Shown here: positions 7,991 through 16,653 of the stretch, piece after piece | Position numbering within the stretch: the stretch's first letter is position 1 | Layout: the number at the start of each line of letters is the position of its first letter | Assembly (NCBI GenBank): GCA_937896835.1 | Contig: CALBOJ010000066.1 | Span: 1 to 42,390, forward strand | Reading direction: 5' to 3' | Origin: an uncultured Collinsella sp. | Lineage (GTDB): Bacteria > Actinomycetota > Coriobacteriia > Coriobacteriales > Coriobacteriaceae | DNA: 42,390 bases | Made by a program: the position numbers and the translations under genes | Notes under the pieces: model-generated | What the model saw: the letters and a program-made list of their open reading frames with translations, nothing else | Database searches by the model: none | What the model was told of the DNA's origin: nothing

Positions 7991-8695
7991 TTACGGCAGG
8001 ATATGGAAACCGAGCGAGGCGATATCCTTGGCAAAACCGCGCACGGTATCGAGCGAGACCTCGTACGGGTCACGGCCGATGTTCTTGCGCTTGGCCAGGA
8101 TGCTATTGGGCACCGTGATGATCTGGCAACCGCATCCTTCCGCCTGGTAAATATTGATAAGCTCGCGTGTGGATGCCCACAGGACCTCGCAGTTGGGCTT
8201 GGCGGCGGCCCTCTTGACCGACTCCGTCATAAACGGAATGGGGTCGACGCCGGTGTCGGCGATGCGGCCGGCAAAGAGCGAGATGATTGACGGCGTCTCG
8301 GCGTCAACGGCCTCGACCATCTCGTCGACCTGCGCAGGCGTAAAGATGGTGGTGACGTTGACCTTGATGCCGTCGGCCGAAAGTTTGCGGACCAGCTCGG
8401 CGGTGGACTCGCCCTTGGTAGTCACGCACGGAATCTTGACGTAGACGTTCTCGGCCCAGGTAGCGATCTCGCGGGCCTCGACCTCCATGGTCTCGACGTC
8501 GTCGGCAAAGACCTCAAACGAGACGGACACATCGGTGATGTGGGCCAGGACCTCCTTGGCAAACGCGCGGTAATCCGTCACGCCGCCCTTCTTCATAAGG
8601 GACGGGTTGGTCGTGAAACCCTGAACGTTGCCGTTCTCGTACATGTCGAGCATGCCCTCGAGGTTTGCACCGTCAGCGAACACCTTGATTGCCAT
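7991..8695 (-). CDS. transaldolase / fructose-6-phosphate aldolase-like protein (copy 1)
   Basis: A 234-residue enzyme of the small transaldolase family (FSA/TalC/MipB), a cytoplasmic (beta/alpha)8 barrel that makes or splits C-C bonds through a Schiff-base lysine. The strand holding that lysine is recognisable in NVYVKIPC, and the family segments GFTTNPSLMKKGG and SLFAGRIADTG are clear. The start at 8695 (MAIKVFADGANLEG) has AAAGGA eight bases upstream; a start at 8719 would add eight residues not seen in the paralogue. It is highly similar to the copy at 11290-12000. It lies after the PTS genes but beyond their terminator at 8921-8964, so it probably has its own promoter. Whether it acts as FSA or on another sugar phosphate is unknown. 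Confidence 0.9.
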   Translation of the reverse strand: MAIKVFADGANLEGMLDMYENGNVQGFTTNPSLMKKGGVTDYRAFAKEVLAHITDVSVSFEVFADDVETMEVEAREIATWAENVYVKIPCVTTKGESTAELVRKLSADGIKVNVTTIFTPAQVDEMVEAVDAETPSIISLFAGRIADTGVDPIPFMTESVKRAAAKPNCEVLWASTRELINIYQAEGCGCQIITVPNSILAKRKNIGRDPYEVSLDTVRGFAKDIASLGFHILP

Positions 8696-8920
8696 CTGCC
8701 TGATTCCTTTCGTTTGCACATGGGCGATAAACTGCTAAACACTTTACCTACGTTTATCAAGGCGTGAGCTGCGGGTTTTCATCTTCTCGGCGAACGGTTT
8801 TGCAGTTTTACCATTTTTATATCGACACCCCAGCGGCAAAACGTTTTTGCTGATCATCGCGGTTGATTCCGTTCGCGGCGCAGAGACAGCGCTTCACCGG
8901 TGCGTTTTCACAACCAGTCC

Positions 8921-8964
8921 AAAACAAAAAGCGGTGACGCCTCATTTGAGACGTCACCGCTTCC
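8921..8964 (-). terminator. intrinsic terminator of the PTS operon
   Basis: Read on the minus strand, an 11-12 bp stem (AAGCGGTGACG... with CGTCACCGCTT) is followed by TTTTTGTTTTGG, a textbook intrinsic terminator 56 bases after the IIC stop codon. The rest of 8696-9019 shows no gene and should contain the promoter of aldolase copy 1. Confidence 0.85.
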
Positions 8965-9019
8965 GTGTAGGAGCCGGTTATCGGAGCTCCGCCCGATTAG
9001 GGCTTAACGTATGCCTGGA

Positions 9020-10411
9020 TTACTCTTCCTCAACGTGATTGATCACAGCACCCTTGGTGTGGATGAAGTTGGGAACGAAGGCGACGATCAAAAGGACAGC
9101 GAGAATCGCGTAGACACCGGTGGTACCGAAGGCCTCGGCAGCGCGGCCAAGCGTAATGCCAATGACGGAGAAATCAAAGTCGCCGAACGTAGTGTTCTTG
9201 AAGCCAAAGACGTCAAGAACGGGCAGGAGCAGGGCCGGGGCAAAGGTGATGAGCAGGCCGTTGACGAAAGCGCCAAGAGCTGCGCCCTTGCGACCGCCGG
9301 TAGCATTGCCGTAGATGCCCGCGGTAGCACCGCAGAAGAAGTGAGGAACCATGCCCGGGATGATGAAGATGCCCAGGGTAGCGCCCACGATGAACATACC
9401 GACCACGCCACCGATAAAGGAAGCGACAAAGCCGAGGATGACGGCGGTGGGAGCATAGGGGAAGAAGACGGCGCAGTCGACGGCGGGGATGGCACCGGGG
9501 ATCAGCTTGTTGGAGATGCCCTGGAAAGCCGGGACCAGGTCGGCAAGGATCATACGAACGCCGTTATAGACGATGGTGACACCAACGGCAAAGGACAGGG
9601 CACAGGTCAGGGCATAGACAATCACGTTGTCGCCGCCAGCGGTCTTGGTAACGACCGCAGGATCTGCGATGTAAGCGGCGAAAGCGGTAACCAGGTAGAA
9701 GAAGGCCATGGTAAGAGCCGTGGAGATGGTAGTGTCGCGCAGGAAGGCGAACTTCTCGGGAACCTCGATCTTCTCGGTGCTGTTCTCCTCGGCGTCCTTA
9801 GCAAAAAGCGTACCGACTGCAGCGGAGATGTAATAGGCGAGTGAACCGAAGTGGCCCATGGCGATTTCATCGCCATCGGTAACCTTCTCGGTGAAACGCT
9901 GACCAACGGCGGGAAGCATAGCGCTCACGAGGCCCAGGAACATGCCGCCCACGATGACAAGCTGGACATCCTGGAAGCCAGATGCCTGCAGAACGGCAGA
10001 CAGCAGGCAGGCCATAAACATGCTGTGATGGCCCGTCAGGAAGATGTACTTAAACTTGGTAAAGCGGGCAATGATAATGTTCACGACATAGCCGAGAATC
10101 AGGATCATCATGGTCTGAACGCCGAGGACGCTCTGAGCCATCGAAACGACGACCTCGTTGTTGGGCACGACGCCGGTGATGTGGAAACCGGTCTCGATGA
10201 AGGTACCCAGCGGAGCAAGGTTCTCCTGAACAACAGCGGCGCCGGCGGACAGCATGATGTAACCAAGAATGGGCTTCAGGGTGCCCGTCATCACCTTGTG
10301 GGCAGGACGCTTAAGCGCGACAAGGCCCACAAAGGCAAATAGACCCATAATCCACGCTGGCTTGGTCAGAATCGATTGGATAAACTCAAGTATGGGAAGG
10401 ATGGCTTGCAT
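9020..10411 (-). CDS. PTS sugar transporter subunit IIC, ascorbate (UlaA/SgaT) type
   Basis: A 463-residue membrane permease with about 11 hydrophobic segments. It resembles the ascorbate-class PTS IIC (SgaT/UlaA): the N-terminal GLFAFVGLVALKR, the segment FLTGHHSMFMACLLSAVLQ, and PGAIPAVDCAVFFPYAPTAVI and GAVPHFF-like stretches near the centre. The ATG at 10411 has GGAAG upstream; the upstream extension to 10456 is not needed. With the separate IIB and IIA genes it forms a complete transporter that imports and phosphorylates one sugar or sugar acid. There are no ulaD, ulaE, ulaF or ulaG genes nearby; an FSA-like aldolase takes their place, so the substrate may not be ascorbate. Confidence 0.9.
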   Translation of the reverse strand: MQAILPILEFIQSILTKPAWIMGLFAFVGLVALKRPAHKVMTGTLKPILGYIMLSAGAAVVQENLAPLGTFIETGFHITGVVPNNEVVVSMAQSVLGVQTMMILILGYVVNIIIARFTKFKYIFLTGHHSMFMACLLSAVLQASGFQDVQLVIVGGMFLGLVSAMLPAVGQRFTEKVTDGDEIAMGHFGSLAYYISAAVGTLFAKDAEENSTEKIEVPEKFAFLRDTTISTALTMAFFYLVTAFAAYIADPAVVTKTAGGDNVIVYALTCALSFAVGVTIVYNGVRMILADLVPAFQGISNKLIPGAIPAVDCAVFFPYAPTAVILGFVASFIGGVVGMFIVGATLGIFIIPGMVPHFFCGATAGIYGNATGGRKGAALGAFVNGLLITFAPALLLPVLDVFGFKNTTFGDFDFSVIGITLGRAAEAFGTTGVYAILAVLLIVAFVPNFIHTKGAVINHVEEE

Positions 10412-10482
10412 CTGCGCTTCCTTTCTCTCTAACGTGGGCGCGTTTCCCTCTTCCACAGGGAACCGCCCTTTTTTGTGCCGCT

Positions 10483-10758
10483 TTAGGCGTTAGCGGCGGC
10501 CGCCTTGATTGCCTCGAGGGCGTCTTCGCGGATCTTCTTCTTGTTCACATAGCTGCGAACGATCACAACGTTGCCGTGGAGCTCGGGGGCGAGTTCTTTA
10601 ACGGTGATGAACAGATCCGGATTTGCGGAAGAAGCACCGTTCAGGTCCATAGACTCAACGTCGGCCTTGATGCCCTCCTCCTCGCAAAGCTCCTCGACTT
10701 TGCCAGCGAGCATCAGGCTGGACCCGATGCCGTTTCCGCATACGGTGATGATATGCAT
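10483..10758 (-). CDS. PTS subunit IIB, ascorbate/galactitol type
   Basis: A 91-residue cytoplasmic phosphocarrier. The phospho-accepting cysteine is Cys8 in the P-loop-like VCGNGIGSSLM, typical of SgaB/GatB-type IIB proteins. It takes phosphate from IIA and gives it to the sugar passing through IIC. It lies between the IIA and IIC genes in one transcription unit, 71 bases before IIC and 75 after IIA. Confidence 0.93.
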   Translation of the reverse strand: MHIITVCGNGIGSSLMLAGKVEELCEEEGIKADVESMDLNGASSANPDLFITVKELAPELHGNVVIVRSYVNKKKIREDALEAIKAAAANA

Positions 10759-10833
10759 GGCAACCTTCCTCTCCTACACGTGACGGTTTTCCGTCTATCC
10801 AAAAGCGGCGACGCATCGCCGTGCCATTAAGGC

Positions 10834-11280
10834 CTAAAAGAATGAACGCATGGTCTCCAAAACCTGCTCGGGCGTATCGCATGCGCTGAGCTTGGCAACG
10901 CAGTCCTCGTCCTCGAACATCTGCGAAAGCTCCGCCAAGCAGCCAAGATGAGCCTTGGGGTCGGGTGCGCAAATACCCACGAGCACGTGAACCGGATCGA
11001 AATCCTCGTGTCCAAACGCAATGGCAGGGTCAAGCGTGACGATACAGATCCCCGCTTCACTCACATTGCCATCTGCCTGAGCGTGGGGCATGGCGATGCC
11101 CTCTTCCAAGACCATATAGGGGCCGAATTTGTGAACCGATGAAATCATGGCGTCAACATAGCTCTGGTCGCATTTGCCAGCGTCTACGAGCAACTTACCG
11201 CATGCCTTGATCGCTTCCTCCCAGTCGGAGGCCTCGACGTGGCAGGCAACAAGCTCAGGCTTAAGAAGATCGGTCAGCAT
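10834..11280 (-). CDS. PTS subunit IIA, fructose/mannitol-fold (UlaC-like)
   Basis: A 148-residue cytoplasmic protein of the PTS EIIA type 2 domain family. The active-site histidine lies in the motif GIAMPHAQ at about residue 66, where HPr donates phosphate. It is the standalone IIA of the IIA-IIB-IIC set and starts nine bases after the aldolase stop codon, so translational coupling with the aldolase is likely. Confidence 0.93.
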   Translation of the reverse strand: MLTDLLKPELVACHVEASDWEEAIKACGKLLVDAGKCDQSYVDAMISSVHKFGPYMVLEEGIAMPHAQADGNVSEAGICIVTLDPAIAFGHEDFDPVHVLVGICAPDPKAHLGCLAELSQMFEDEDCVAKLSACDTPEQVLETMRSFF

Positions 11281-11289
11281 GCTCGTCCC

Positions 11290-12000
11290 CTACTCCTCGG
11301 GCAGGATATGAAAACCAAGCGCCTGAATGTCGCGGGCAAAGCCCTTGACCGTATCAAGCGAGTACTCAAGCAAATCTTTCCCGAAATTCTTGCGCTTGGC
11401 AAGAAGGGCATTGGGGACCGTAATGATCTGACAGCCAACGGACTCCGCCTGGAAGATATTGAGGACCTCGCGCGTAGACGCCCAGAGAACCTCGGCAGCA
11501 GGCTTAACGGCAGCCTTCTTTACGGACTCCGCCATGAGGGGCAGCGGATCGACGCCGGTATCGGCAATGCGACCGGCAAAGATGGACAGAATAGAGGGGG
11601 TCTCGGCAGAGACGGCATCGACAAACTCGTCGACCTGCTCGGGCGTGAAGATAGTGGTGACATTCACCTTGATGCCGTCGGCAGAAAGGCGCTTGACCAG
11701 AGCGGCAGTGGACTCACCCTTGGTGTTGAGCGCCGGGATCTTAACGTAGACGTTGTCTGCCCAGGTTGCGATCTCGCGAGCCTCGGCTTCCATACCCGCC
11801 TCGTCGTCGGCGAATACCTCAAAAGAGACCGACACATCAGTAATGTGCTCAAGAACCGTCTTGGCAAAAGCGCGGTAGTCGGTCACGCCGCCGGCCTTCA
11901 TAAGGGAAGGATTGGTCGTGAAGCCCTGAACGTTGCCATTGTCATGCATGTCAAGCATACCCTCGAGGTTAGCGCCGTCGGCAAACACCTTGATCGCCAT
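11290..12000 (-). CDS. transaldolase / fructose-6-phosphate aldolase-like protein (copy 2)
   Basis: A 236-residue FSA/TalC-type aldolase, near-identical in many stretches to the copy at 7991-8695 (shared MAIKVFADGANLEGMLDM start and LGFHILP end). The Schiff-base lysine region is NVYVKIPA. The start at 12000 is supported by AAAGGA nine bases upstream and by the paralogue; the track-style longer start at 12057 adds a low-quality extension. It is the first gene of the PTS operon, so aldolase and transporter are made together: the imported sugar phosphate, or its product, is probably cleaved or remodelled by this enzyme. Confidence 0.92.
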   Translation of the reverse strand: MAIKVFADGANLEGMLDMHDNGNVQGFTTNPSLMKAGGVTDYRAFAKTVLEHITDVSVSFEVFADDEAGMEAEAREIATWADNVYVKIPALNTKGESTAALVKRLSADGIKVNVTTIFTPEQVDEFVDAVSAETPSILSIFAGRIADTGVDPLPLMAESVKKAAVKPAAEVLWASTREVLNIFQAESVGCQIITVPNALLAKRKNFGKDLLEYSLDTVKGFARDIQALGFHILPEE

Positions 12001-12030
12001 GTTCGGTCCTTTCTCATCTAACACTATTGC

Positions 12031-12105
12031 TATCGAAAGCCTTCTTCTTTGTTTCAAAAGCTTTTCGGTTTTCTTTTATAAACCATTTCAAAAGCTATCG
12101 AAAGC
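12031..12105. promoter_or_regulatory. promoter and candidate operators of the aldolase-PTS operon
   Basis: Four near-identical ten-base sites occur in one orientation: TATCGAAAGC at 12031 and 12096, TTTCAAAAGC at 12052 and 12086. The steps of 21, 34 and 10 bases put them close to one face of the helix. A minus-strand promoter overlaps them: -10 TATAAA (complement of 12075-12080), 17-base spacer, -35 TTTCGA (complement of 12098-12103). Repeated sites over a promoter next to a DeoR gene fit operator function; that link is inferred. Confidence 0.55.
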
Positions 12106-12298
12106 TCAATTGTCAACTTTCCGTGAACGGTCGAATATCGGGCGTGAACGTACTTCTTTTGGGCGGCACCTTCAGAATGAGACTCTTTATAGCCCGTTTA
12201 CGTGCGAACTATCTGCTACGCATGCATTTGTGACATGCCATTCCGTTCTTTTTGATTCATTCGAATTTGCCTTGTTCTTTTCATATCGATACGTTATA

Positions 12299-12312
12299 TT
12301 TCGATTACGAAA
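12299..12312. promoter_or_regulatory. inverted repeat upstream of the DeoR gene, possible autoregulatory operator
   Basis: TTTCG-ATTA-CGAAA is a perfect inverted repeat 38 bases before the DeoR start codon. It shares the CGAAA core of the sites at 12031-12105, so the regulator may bind both sides of the intergenic region. Confidence 0.45.
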
Positions 12313-12349
12313 GGCGCATCTTTTACCTTTTGTTCAAAAGGAGCGGCAT

Positions 12350-13141
12350 ATGGCATCTACTTCAGACCTTTCACCGGCCGAGCGTCAGCGATTTATCATG
12401 AACTGGCTGGCCGAAAAGCCAAATATCTCGGTATCCGACATCGTTCGCCGTTTTTCGGTTTCGGAAGTCACCGCACGGCACGACCTCATCTCGCTGGAAT
12501 CCGAAGGCAAGCTGCGTCGCGTACGCGGCGGAGCGGTATCGCTTTCTCGCTCCAACGCAATCTCGTATCCCGAGGAGCGCATCAATGTCCAAGTCGAGGC
12601 CAAGGAGGCCATCGCCGCAACCGCAGCAACTCTTGTTGATGATGGCGATGTTCTGGTAATTGATATCGGCACCACAGGCTTTTACTTCGCTAAGGCCCTC
12701 ATGGACAAGCGTGAGATCACCATTATCACCGGCGATCTTGCAATCGCGAACTACGCCAGCTTCAATCTCCCCAATGCTTCGGTAGTGCTGCTGGGCGGCT
12801 CCGTGCGCAAGGGCCACCTCTATCTCGCGGGCGCACTAACGCTCGACTGCATGAGCAAACTACATGCCGACAAGGCGTTTGTCAGTGCCGACGGATTCCA
12901 CCCCGACCACGGTTTTACCGTCGAGCACGACTTCTCGGCCATGATCAAGCATATGTACCTTATCAACTCAAACCAGGGCTACATGATGGTTGACCAGGGA
13001 AAGTTCAATAAGACCAGTTTTTATCAGTCCGCGCAGATCGATGACCTCGACGGCATCATCGTTGATGGAGACGACGAGGGCATCATGACGGCGGCGATCG
13101 AGAGCAGTCGCAGTCATCCCAAGCTCTATATTGCAAAATAG
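12350..13141 (+). CDS. DeoR-family transcriptional regulator
   Basis: A 263-residue DeoR/GlpR-type repressor. The N-terminal winged helix is at about residues 10-60 (ISVSDIVRRFSVSEVTARHDL, ending in LRRVRGGAV), and the C-terminal sugar-phosphate sensor has the family motifs IDIGTTGFYFA, TGDLAIANY and LLGGSVRKG. The ATG at 12350 follows AAAAGGAG; the frame is open further upstream to 11933, but that would overlap the divergent aldolase. It is divergent from the aldolase-PTS operon, which it most likely represses until a sugar phosphate binds. Confidence 0.93.
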   Translation: MASTSDLSPAERQRFIMNWLAEKPNISVSDIVRRFSVSEVTARHDLISLESEGKLRRVRGGAVSLSRSNAISYPEERINVQVEAKEAIAATAATLVDDGDVLVIDIGTTGFYFAKALMDKREITIITGDLAIANYASFNLPNASVVLLGGSVRKGHLYLAGALTLDCMSKLHADKAFVSADGFHPDHGFTVEHDFSAMIKHMYLINSNQGYMMVDQGKFNKTSFYQSAQIDDLDGIIVDGDDEGIMTAAIESSRSHPKLYIAK

Positions 13142-13144
13142 CTC

Positions 13145-13184
13145 AAATGGCCGGGTCGCCCCCACTGCGGGCGACCCGGCCATT
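13145..13184. terminator. bidirectional terminator between DeoR and HAD genes
   Basis: A perfect 16-bp stem (AAATGGCCGGGTCGCC with GGCGACCCGGCCATTT) and an 8-base loop. It sits in the 45-base gap between convergent genes, with A and T tracts at the two ends, so it can stop transcription from both sides. Confidence 0.88.
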
Positions 13185-13186
13185 TA

Positions 13187-14014
13187 TTAAATCAACCCAA
13201 AATGGCGCATCGCTGTGACGGTACCGTCGTGTGCGACATCGTCGGTCACGTAGTCGGCGACTGCTTTGACCTCGGGCATGGCGTTGCCCATGGCTACAGC
13301 CGTCTCGACGGCGGCGAGCATACCCAGATCGTTGCCGGAATCGCCAAAGCCAAAGGTGCGCGCATTTCCCTCGCGGCCCAGATACTCCAGCGCTCGCGCC
13401 ACGCCCACGCCCTTGTCGATGCCCTTGGGGCTCAGCTCGCGATTCTGACCACCGGTGTTGCACAGCTCAAACTCGCGCTCGATAAAGCCGTCATCGTTGG
13501 CTACGCGAGCCAGGTCGTACGCGTTAATGCACACCTTGCCTACGCGCAAGCGGCCATCGATGCGCATCTGATCGGTGCCATGCACCACGCCGGCGCCTAG
13601 CAGAAATGACTGTTCGACACCAACTGGCTCAAGTGAATAGGTGGCACCGTTCGTCTCGAACAATGCCTCGCCGCCCGCCACAGTAATGCGACGCGCGAGC
13701 TCCTCAACAATGTCCTCGTCAATGCAGTCCTCGTGTGCCACGCGGCCCTCGACCTCGAGCGTGGCCCCCGCCATGGCAACGATACCCGCCGGGTTCAGCG
13801 CGCGCAGGCCATCGGCAATCAGCCACAAGGGGCGACCCGTGCAGATAAATGCCTGGTGACCCGCATTGCGCAGGCGACCAAATGCATCGACAACGGCCTT
13901 CGACGGATGGATTGCATTGAAGTCCTTATCGGTCATATCGTCGGGATCGAACGACGTCAGCGTGCCGTCAACGTCAAAAAAGAGTACGGCGGGATCGGGG
14001 CACGCATCAATCAT
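13187..14014 (-). CDS. HAD-superfamily hydrolase, Cof type
   Basis: A 275-residue phosphatase of the Cof/YwpJ branch of HAD. Motif I is FFDVDGTLTSF near the N terminus with the nucleophile Asp, motif II is ICTGRPL, and motif IV is FGFGDSGNDLGML with the metal-binding aspartates; the large cap between them is of the Cof type. These enzymes act on small sugar phosphates or flavin and nucleotide phosphates, usually with loose specificity. The ATG at 14014 follows AAAGGA. It runs divergently from rlmKL and convergently with the DeoR gene. Confidence 0.92.
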   Translation of the reverse strand: MIDACPDPAVLFFDVDGTLTSFDPDDMTDKDFNAIHPSKAVVDAFGRLRNAGHQAFICTGRPLWLIADGLRALNPAGIVAMAGATLEVEGRVAHEDCIDEDIVEELARRITVAGGEALFETNGATYSLEPVGVEQSFLLGAGVVHGTDQMRIDGRLRVGKVCINAYDLARVANDDGFIEREFELCNTGGQNRELSPKGIDKGVGVARALEYLGREGNARTFGFGDSGNDLGMLAAVETAVAMGNAMPEVKAVADYVTDDVAHDGTVTAMRHFGLI

Positions 14015-14089
14015 ATGGGTTCCTTTCGAGGATAAGGGCAAACGAAGCATCCATCATATAATGGAGCGACGCAACCAGAGAGGTCACCC

Positions 14090-16648
14090 ATGGAATTTTA
14101 CGCAAGCTGCCCCGAGGGCTTTGAGTCCGCACTCGCCGATGAGCTTAAACGCCTCGGGCTTTCGCATGTCCGCCGCCTGAAGGGCCGCGCTACGTTTGAG
14201 GGCGAGCTCGAAGAAGGCTACCGCGCCTGCCTGTGGTCGCGCCTGGCCAGCCGCGTGTTCGCGGTGCTCGGGCGCTTTGAGGCGCAGGATGCCGATGAGT
14301 TGTACGACGGCGTTTACGACATCGCCTGGGAGAGCATCGTCCGCCCCGGCGCCACCATCGCCATTACCGCCCGCGGCGTGACCGAGCAGCTACGCAACAC
14401 GCGCTTCTCGGCCCTGCGCGCCAAAGACGCGCTGTGCGACCGCCTGGCCGAGACCACGGGACGTCGCGCCGACGTCGATGCCGCCGACCCCGATGTTCAC
14501 CTGTTGCTTTCGCTGCGCCAGCGCCGCGCGAGCATAAGCCTGGACCTTTCGGGCGACCCACTGTTCAAACGCCTGCCGCCCGCAGCGACCCGCGCCGGCG
14601 AGGGCGCGCACGTGCTGCGCCCCGACTACGCCGCCCTGGTGCTGGCGCAGGTCGGCTGGACCGCACTGTGCGAGCGCGAGCTGACGGCCGATGATTACGA
14701 GAACGAAGCCCTACCCACGCTGATCGACGCCTCATGCGCCGGCGGCGGCCTGCTGCTGGAGGCAGTGAATATCCTAATCGACCGCGCTCCGGGCGCCGCC
14801 CGCGAGCACTGGGGCTTTGAGGGCTGGCAGCTGCATGACGCTGCCCTGTGGGAGCAGCTGCGTGCCGAGGCACGCGAGCGCGAGACGACGGCACGCGAGC
14901 GCCAGGCGCGCATCGTTGCCGTGGATGTTGACCCCGCCGCCCGCAAGACCGCTGAGCGCATGGTTAAGTGTGCCGGCTACAAGCGCTTTGTCGATTTTTG
15001 CGCCGCCAAGTCCGCCACTGTACTGGACCACGCGGGCGCCGTCGCCGGTGCCGCCGTGGTCGCGGATACGACCGAGACGCCGCTTTCGCTCATGCACGAT
15101 GCCATGACGCTCATCGGCGAGCTGCGCCGCGCGCCCGAGCTTGCCGCGGCACCGGTCGCCGCGCTCACCCGCGACGGATTGCTGGCTCGCGCGCTCCACG
15201 CCGAGCCCGAGCGCTCCATCGCCGTCATGCCCAACAACGAAGAGGCGACCGTCGAAGTCTGGCCTTCTCTCGACCACGCCGCCGCGGCATTCGAAGCTGC
15301 GACCAGCGCAGATGCCGAGGAGCAGACCGCAGATGCCCAAGACGAAACCGCCAACGCCCCCATGCCCGAACCTGCCGCCACGCTCGACCTGGGTGACGGC
15401 AAGCCGTTGCCCGTGCTCATCCCCGAGTCCGAGCAGTTCGCTAACCGCCTGCGCAAGAACGCCCGCCTGCGTCGCAAGTGGGCAAAGCGCGAGGACGTGA
15501 GCTGCTACCGCGTCTACGATGCCGACCTACCCGACTACTCCGCCGCCATCGACCTGTACGAGGGCTGCCCGCAGACGCCGGGCCGTTGGCTCGTCATCGC
15601 CGAATACGCCGCGCCCAAGACCATCGACCCCACACTAGCCCAGGCCCGCATGCTCGACATCTTGGCCATCGCGCCGCGTATCCTGGATGTCCCGGCCGAA
15701 CACGTGCACGCCAAGGCCCGCATGCGTTCGCGTGGTGGCTCGCAGTACGGCAAGCAGGGCGCCGGCAAGGGCGGATCGGGCGAACGCGCCAACATCGCGC
15801 GCCGTCGTCTGCCGCTCATCGAGGAAGGTGGCCTTACCTTTGCCGTCAACTTTGACGACTATTTGGATGTGGGCATCTTCCTGGATCATCGCGTCACGCG
15901 CAACCTGGTGCGCGAGCACGCCAAGCAGGCGCGCCGCTTCCTCAACCTGTTCGCCTACACCGGCACCGCCACCTGCTACGCGGCCGACGGCGGCGTCGAG
16001 GAGACAGTGACGGTCGACCTCTCCAACACCTACCTGGACTGGGCCGAGCGCAACATGCGTCAGAACGGCTTTGTGGGGCCGCAGCATCACTTTGTGCGCG
16101 ACGACGTCCTCGCCTGGATTCGCGACCAGCGCCAGACGCGCAACCGCTGGGACCTGATCTTTGTCGACCCGCCCACGTTTTCGAACTCGTCCAAGATGGG
16201 CCGCCGCACCTGGGATGTCCAGCGCGATCATGTTGAGCTTTTGGCCGGCGTATCGCGCCTGCTCGCGCAGGGCGGCCATGCCATCTTCAGCTGCAACTTG
16301 CGCGGCTTCCGCCCCGAGACGCGCAAGCTCGCGCGCGCGGGCGTCGTGCTGGAGGACATTACGGCGCAGACCATCCCCGAGGACTTCGCACGCAACCAAA
16401 AGGTGCACCATTGCTATATCGTGCGCCGCCTGCCCATCGAGGACGCCATGGCCGAAGTCGGCTTTAGTGCCGAAGAGATTGCCGAGCGTACCGAAGAACT
16501 GCGCAACCCCGACGCCCGCAAGCCTCGCGCAGCAGCACCCACGCACGCGCAGGCAGGCGACCGAAGGCCGCGCGGCGACGGCAACCCCGCCGTTGCAGGT
16601 AAGCCCAAAAAGAAGAAGTTCTACGCCAGCAAGCCCAAGGGCAAATAA
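14090..16648 (+). CDS. rlmKL: RlmKL-like bifunctional 23S rRNA methyltransferase with degenerate RlmL half
   Basis: An 852-residue protein with the RlmKL domain order: THUMP domain (about 1-155), RlmL-type N2-guanine methyltransferase (about 165-400) and RlmK-type N7-guanine methyltransferase (about 530-800). The RlmK half is intact, with LFAYTGTAT for AdoMet binding and FVDPPTFSNS near residue 693. In the RlmL half the usual DPxCGSGT motif reads DASCAGGG (about 213) and the catalytic NPPYG loop reads ADTTETPL (about 325), so that half is probably inactive. An acidic Ala/Glu-rich insert follows at about 400-430. The C-terminal tail is basic (GKPKKKKF). The reading frame itself is unbroken. 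Confidence 0.88.
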   Translation: MEFYASCPEGFESALADELKRLGLSHVRRLKGRATFEGELEEGYRACLWSRLASRVFAVLGRFEAQDADELYDGVYDIAWESIVRPGATIAITARGVTEQLRNTRFSALRAKDALCDRLAETTGRRADVDAADPDVHLLLSLRQRRASISLDLSGDPLFKRLPPAATRAGEGAHVLRPDYAALVLAQVGWTALCERELTADDYENEALPTLIDASCAGGGLLLEAVNILIDRAPGAAREHWGFEGWQLHDAALWEQLRAEARERETTARERQARIVAVDVDPAARKTAERMVKCAGYKRFVDFCAAKSATVLDHAGAVAGAAVVADTTETPLSLMHDAMTLIGELRRAPELAAAPVAALTRDGLLARALHAEPERSIAVMPNNEEATVEVWPSLDHAAAAFEAATSADAEEQTADAQDETANAPMPEPAATLDLGDGKPLPVLIPESEQFANRLRKNARLRRKWAKREDVSCYRVYDADLPDYSAAIDLYEGCPQTPGRWLVIAEYAAPKTIDPTLAQARMLDILAIAPRILDVPAEHVHAKARMRSRGGSQYGKQGAGKGGSGERANIARRRLPLIEEGGLTFAVNFDDYLDVGIFLDHRVTRNLVREHAKQARRFLNLFAYTGTATCYAADGGVEETVTVDLSNTYLDWAERNMRQNGFVGPQHHFVRDDVLAWIRDQRQTRNRWDLIFVDPPTFSNSSKMGRRTWDVQRDHVELLAGVSRLLAQGGHAIFSCNLRGFRPETRKLARAGVVLEDITAQTIPEDFARNQKVHHCYIVRRLPIEDAMAEVGFSAEEIAERTEELRNPDARKPRAAAPTHAQAGDRRPRGDGNPAVAGKPKKKKFYASKPKGK

Positions 16649-16653
16649 CAAAC

